Origin: Flavobacteriales bacterium
GTDB lineage: Bacteria; Bacteroidota; Bacteroidia; Flavobacteriales; Flavobacteriaceae
Direction of reading: 5' to 3'
DNA: 64,000 nt
Assembly: GCA_011524905.1 (NCBI GenBank)
Contig: WTJI01000001.1
Coordinates: forward strand, 1-64,000
Positions 60,947 to 64,000 of the stretch are shown in pieces; position 1 is the first letter of the stretch, and every line of letters begins with the position of its first letter. The notes under the pieces are model-generated. The model was given only the letters and a program-made list of their open reading frames with translations. It made no database searches and was not told where the DNA came from. The position numbers and the translations under genes were made by a program.

Positions 60947-61378
60947 ATGAAAATAAGTATTGGCAATGATCATGCAGGCGTAGATTACAAAAACGCCATC
61001 ATAACGTTATTAGAATCAAAGAATATTAATGTAATCAATCACGGAACAGATACAACAGACAGTGTAGATTATCCAGACTTTATACATCCTGTAGCAAAAG
61101 ATGTGGCGACAAAGGCGGTCGATTTAGGAATTATCATTTGTGGAAGTGGCAATGGCGCTGCCATGACTGCAAACAAGCACCAAGAAGTTCGTGCCGCTTT
61201 GTGTTGGAATAAAGAAATTGTAGCATTAGCACGCGAACACAATAATGCAAACATCCTTGGTCTTCCTGCCCGCTTTATTTCCCTTCACCAAGCACTCGAA
61301 ATGGTGGACACTTTTTTAGGAACAAGTTTCGAAGGCGGACGTCATGAGAAAAGAATAAATAAAATTGCTTGTAACTGA
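60947..61378 (+). CDS. rpiB: Ribose-5-phosphate isomerase B
   Basis: 143 residues. KISIGNDHAGVDYKNAI at the N-terminus, the active loop IICGSGNGAAMTANK with catalytic-type Cys, and HNNANILGLPARFIS. It interconverts ribose-5-phosphate and ribulose-5-phosphate. The next gene overlaps by 14 bp. Confidence 0.95.
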   Translation: MKISIGNDHAGVDYKNAIITLLESKNINVINHGTDTTDSVDYPDFIHPVAKDVATKAVDLGIIICGSGNGAAMTANKHQEVRAALCWNKEIVALAREHNNANILGLPARFISLHQALEMVDTFLGTSFEGGRHEKRINKIACN

Positions 61379-61832
61379 TTCACCATATCAATTCCAAAAG
61401 TTGGTTTTTGGTGAACTCACCATCACACAATTGCATGATATATTTCAGCTAAGAGCAGCGGTTTTCGTTGTTGAACAGCAATGCGATTATCAGGATATTG
61501 ATGGTTGGGATAAGAAAGCACAACACCTTCTGGTCTACGATCAGCAGATATTGATTGCTTATGCTAGATTGTTTGAAAAAGGAGCACAAAACGAAAAATA
61601 CGCCATAATTGGTCGCGTAGTTGTGCGTCAGACCCACAGAAGCAAAGGCCTTGGCCATTTGTTGATGCAGCAAGCCGTTGCGTCTTTATCCGAAAAAGGG
61701 GAAGCACCTGCTATAAAAATATCTGCCCAATCTCACTTGAAGGCATTTTATGAAACCCATGGGTTTGTTGCTACAGGAAACGAATACTTGGAAGACGGTA
61801 TTCCACACAGTGAGATGCTTATCATTCGCTGA
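61365..61832 (+). CDS. ElaA-like GNAT N-acetyltransferase
   Basis: 155 residues. LRAAVFVVEQQCDYQDIDGWDKKA (about 28-51) is the ElaA signature, followed by the acetyl-CoA site VVVRQTHRSKGLGHLLMQQA. The start is uncertain: TTG at 61365 overlaps rpiB by 14 bp and no ATG precedes the conserved region. Substrate unknown. Confidence 0.84.
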   Translation: MLVTDSPYQFQKLVFGELTITQLHDIFQLRAAVFVVEQQCDYQDIDGWDKKAQHLLVYDQQILIAYARLFEKGAQNEKYAIIGRVVVRQTHRSKGLGHLLMQQAVASLSEKGEAPAIKISAQSHLKAFYETHGFVATGNEYLEDGIPHSEMLIIR

Positions 61833-61843
61833 ACACAGCACAA

Positions 61844-62200
61844 CTATTTTTTAGTGTTTTCTTTCCATAGGTCTATTAACGATAAAAGAGCAGACTCCAT
61901 TTGCGCGGTATTCAATAAACTATTGCTGCAGTAGACAATCATTATTGTCGTTTTTTGCTGGTTGAGAGGTGTAATAATACAATCTTGGTTTTTGTGTAAT
62001 ATAGCCCACAGTTGGCGTTTTACCCTATTTCTGTCAACAGCACGTTTCAAAGCCTTTTTGGGCACACTGATACCGATTAAACAGTCGCCGATTTCGTCCT
62101 TTCTGTTATAACGCATGTATAGGGGAAAGGAAGATGTCGACTTGCCTACGGCAAATAGTTCTCGAATTAGATCTCGTCCCTTGAGCCTTTTTATTTTCAC
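61844..62200 (-). CDS. rnpA: Ribonuclease P protein component
   Basis: 118 residues. The RNR motif DRNRVKRQLWAIL (56-68) and the N-terminal KGRDLIRELFAVGKS are typical of RnpA, which binds the RNase P RNA and helps process tRNA 5' ends. The GTG start shares a base with the TAG stop of the upstream M1 peptidase gene (TAGTG), so translation is coupled. Adjacent rpmH is not seen here. Confidence 0.9.
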   Translation of the reverse strand: MKIKRLKGRDLIRELFAVGKSTSSFPLYMRYNRKDEIGDCLIGISVPKKALKRAVDRNRVKRQLWAILHKNQDCIITPLNQQKTTIMIVYCSNSLLNTAQMESALLSLIDLWKENTKK

Positions 62201-64000
62201 TACTCTTCGGTCGCGCTATAATAGTTGTCAGAACGATCAACATCAGCCATTAAAAAAGTTGGGTCGATTATTATTGACTCAACCTGGCTTTTATCTTTCT
62301 TTAGCGTTAATGAATATTCAGGATGTGACCAAGACCAATCTGGTAAAACCTTCCAGTCGAGTGTGTAAGGATTTTCTTTTTCTCCTCGCATTAAAGTGAT
62401 TGGAATGTAAAACATCTCTTGGGATCCATCAGTATAGTTTACCAAGACATCTAAAGGCATCGGCATCAACCCCTTTCTTTTTAGAGTCAACACCGCTTTA
62501 TTCTCTTTTGTTGAGATATTTGAAATACCATAGTCAATGGTATTGGTTGTTTGCGTCCAGTCTGTTAGGTACCAATTGAGTTGGATTCCAGAAACTTGCT
62601 CGGCGATTCGCCTAAAGTCGTTAGGCGTGGGATGTGTAAATTTGTGTTTAGTATAGTAGCGTTTTAGTGTCTCTGCTAAGTTTTTTGGGCCAATAACATA
62701 TCCCAACTGCGCTAAGAAAACAGCGCCCTTACTGTATGCTGTACTTTCATAAGCTCGGTTGTGTTCATATCTATTGGCGTTGGTTGTTTGTGGTTTTTCG
62801 ATGCCACTGGTTGCCAAATCAAAATACCGCAGATAAGAACCCTCCAAGGGGAAAGGTTTATTTTCTTCTAAAATCAAATCCTCAGCTAGTGTAGAGATAT
62901 AACTTGTAAAGCCTTCGTCCATCCACTCATGCTTCATTTCGTTTGTTGCCAACACGTGCTGAAACCAGGAATGTGCCAATTCGTGCGCCGTCACTCCGAA
63001 TAAACTACCATATTTTCGCTCCCCAGTAATGAGTGTTAACATGGCGTATTCCATTCCGCCGTCACCACCTTGCGCAACAGTGTACTGCTGGTATGGATAA
63101 GGACCAATAGTATTGTTATAAAAGCGCATTAATTCAGCTGTTTGTGGCTGCAGTTTTTTCCAGTTATCGATTATTTCTGGCTTATTCTTGTAGAAAAAAT
63201 GTAAAACAACGCCATTAGGTCCCGGGAAAGTATCGTGAATATAGTTGGGGTCTGCTGCCCATGTAAAGTCGTGTACTTTGGGTGCAACAAAATGCCAAGT
63301 AACTTTTCCTTTCTTACTTTTGGGTTTATTACGATCGCTGTAGCCATAACCGATGTCGTCTGCGTTTTGCAGATAGCCACTGGCCCCGACAATATACCTT
63401 TTATCTAAGGTTAATTTGACATCAAAATCACCCCAGACCCCATGGTATTCTCTGCCAATGTATGGCGCAGTATTCCAACCATCATAATCATATTCAGCTA
63501 ATTTTGGGTACCATTGGGCCATGGATAGCGCAATGCCTTCAGATGAATTTTTCCCTGCACGACGGACCAGCTGTGGAATCTGACCTTCAAAGTCCAAGCT
63601 TAAAACCGTTTGTTCCCCTGGACCGATTGGCTTATTAAGAACAACCTCTAAGATGGTTTCTTCCCATTCAGCGCTAACGGGCTTCCCGTCTTGCAAGAGG
63701 TTTTTAACCACAAGTCGACCTTCGTCGGCTGGGCGTATTGAGTCAATATCAACATCAAACCGGGTGTTTTTGTCAGCACCATTGTCTTGGCGAACCGCCA
63801 TGTCACTTCCAGGTTTGAAAGCATTGAAATATAGATGATAAAAAACCTTGTATAAGCTGTCGGGGGAATGGTTGGTATAGATCAGTTTTTGATGACCATG
63901 ATATTGAAAGCTTTCAACATCTACCTCTACTTCCATTTTGTATTTTACTTCTTGCTGCCAATAAGTTTGTGCCGAGAGAGTAAGCGACACAAGACATGTA
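62200..64000 (-). CDS. M1-family metallopeptidase, 5' end cut by window edge
   Basis: At least 596 residues; the frame stays open to position 64000, so the N-terminal part of the signal peptide is missing. Visible are the end of a signal (SLTLSAQ), the M1 N-terminal beta domain, the exopeptidase motif GGMEYAM (in place of GAMEN), and the zinc site HELAH-x18-E (HELAHSWFQH ... MDEGFTSY). It is an aminopeptidase-like zinc enzyme in the periplasm or on the surface. Confidence 0.93.
   Translation of the reverse strand, partial: TCLVSLTLSAQTYWQQEVKYKMEVEVDVESFQYHGHQKLIYTNHSPDSLYKVFYHLYFNAFKPGSDMAVRQDNGADKNTRFDVDIDSIRPADEGRLVVKNLLQDGKPVSAEWEETILEVVLNKPIGPGEQTVLSLDFEGQIPQLVRRAGKNSSEGIALSMAQWYPKLAEYDYDGWNTAPYIGREYHGVWGDFDVKLTLDKRYIVGASGYLQNADDIGYGYSDRNKPKSKKGKVTWHFVAPKVHDFTWAADPNYIHDTFPGPNGVVLHFFYKNKPEIIDNWKKLQPQTAELMRFYNNTIGPYPYQQYTVAQGGDGGMEYAMLTLITGERKYGSLFGVTAHELAHSWFQHVLATNEMKHEWMDEGFTSYISTLAEDLILEENKPFPLEGSYLRYFDLATSGIEKPQTTNANRYEHNRAYESTAYSKGAVFLAQLGYVIGPKNLAETLKRYYTKHKFTHPTPNDFRRIAEQVSGIQLNWYLTDWTQTTNTIDYGISNISTKENKAVLTLKRKGLMPMPLDVLVNYTDGSQEMFYIPITLMRGEKENPYTLDWKVLPDWSWSHPEYSLTLKKDKSQVESIIIDPTFLMADVDRSDNYYSATEE

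Noticed and set aside
1-64000. CRISPR arrays, insertion sequences, prophage, riboswitches, rRNA
   Set aside because: No spaced direct repeats, transposase or integrase frames, phage genes or rRNA sequence were recognised; I saw no convincing riboswitch upstream of queD, folB or the amino-acid genes.

Overview
This window is a chromosomal segment of a member of the Bacteroidota, almost certainly a marine-type flavobacterium (Flavobacteriia/Flavobacteriaceae). The evidence is the gliding-motility/type IX secretion genes gldH and sprE/porW, flavobacterial families (DUF4292, DUF4837, DUF5687, DUF6168, DUF6341-like, GIN/DUF2807), an ATP synthase cluster carrying atpBEFHAG without atpDC, weak Shine-Dalgarno signals and many Bacteroidota-type promoters (TTG, about 17-20 bp, TAnnTTTG). 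Base composition looks moderate in the left half and more AT-rich towards the right end. I saw no transposase, prophage, CRISPR array or rRNA; this is mostly a compact core-genome region with short intergenic gaps and many 4-bp gene overlaps.

Layout. 0-0.5 kb: tRNA-Ala(GGC) and a 0.4 kb non-coding stretch. 0.5-4.4 kb: a sulfur (persulfide/thiosulfate) module consisting of a Crp/Fnr regulator, a TauE/SafE exporter, a CstB-like persulfide dioxygenase-rhodanese fusion and a YeeE/YedE thiosulfate channel split into two polypeptides. Two near-identical palindromes lie before the regulator and before the exporter, each at the same distance from a promoter -7 box. 4.4-9.6 kb: a small outer-membrane protein, two acetyltransferases, a usp-lpxR-orphan TonB-plug operon, a crotonase and queD. 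9.6-16.1 kb: ricT-gldH-PBP1A, trhO, an M24 peptidase. 16.2-27.6 kb: recA, phzF, an acyltransferase, trpS, dprA, an HU-like/SPOR membrane protein, dut-nucleotidyltransferase-DUF4292-EnvC-like, SdpI, a spondin-domain lipoprotein. 27.6-36.1 kb: sprE/porW-bactofilin-atpZ-DUF6168-atpBEFHAG on the minus strand, closed by a clear terminator. 36.1-46 kb: an ABC exporter, a ferredoxin reductase, purD and an M23-GH3-glycosyltransferase-pyruvyltransferase operon. 46-57.6 kb: tatA, DUF4837, pgk, holB, a methyltransferase, mnmG, ybeY, gltX, an SPFH protein, glnS, folB and tRNA-Cys. 57.6-64 kb: a GIN-domain protein, rnr, a 0.46 kb AT-rich gap, rpiB, an ElaA-like acetyltransferase, rnpA and the 3' part of an M1 peptidase.

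Two parS-like 16-mers flank mnmG at 50.6 and 52.5 kb, and the AT-rich rnr-rpiB gap at 60.5-60.9 kb contains a perfect DnaA box. Together with the strong excess of minus-strand genes between 9.6 and 60.5 kb, this suggests that the chromosome origin lies at or just beyond the right end. This is inference and can be tested by cumulative GC skew.

The most distinctive observation is the apparent regulatory circuit of the sulfur module: a thiol-rich Crp/Fnr protein with two matching palindromic sites in class II activator geometry.
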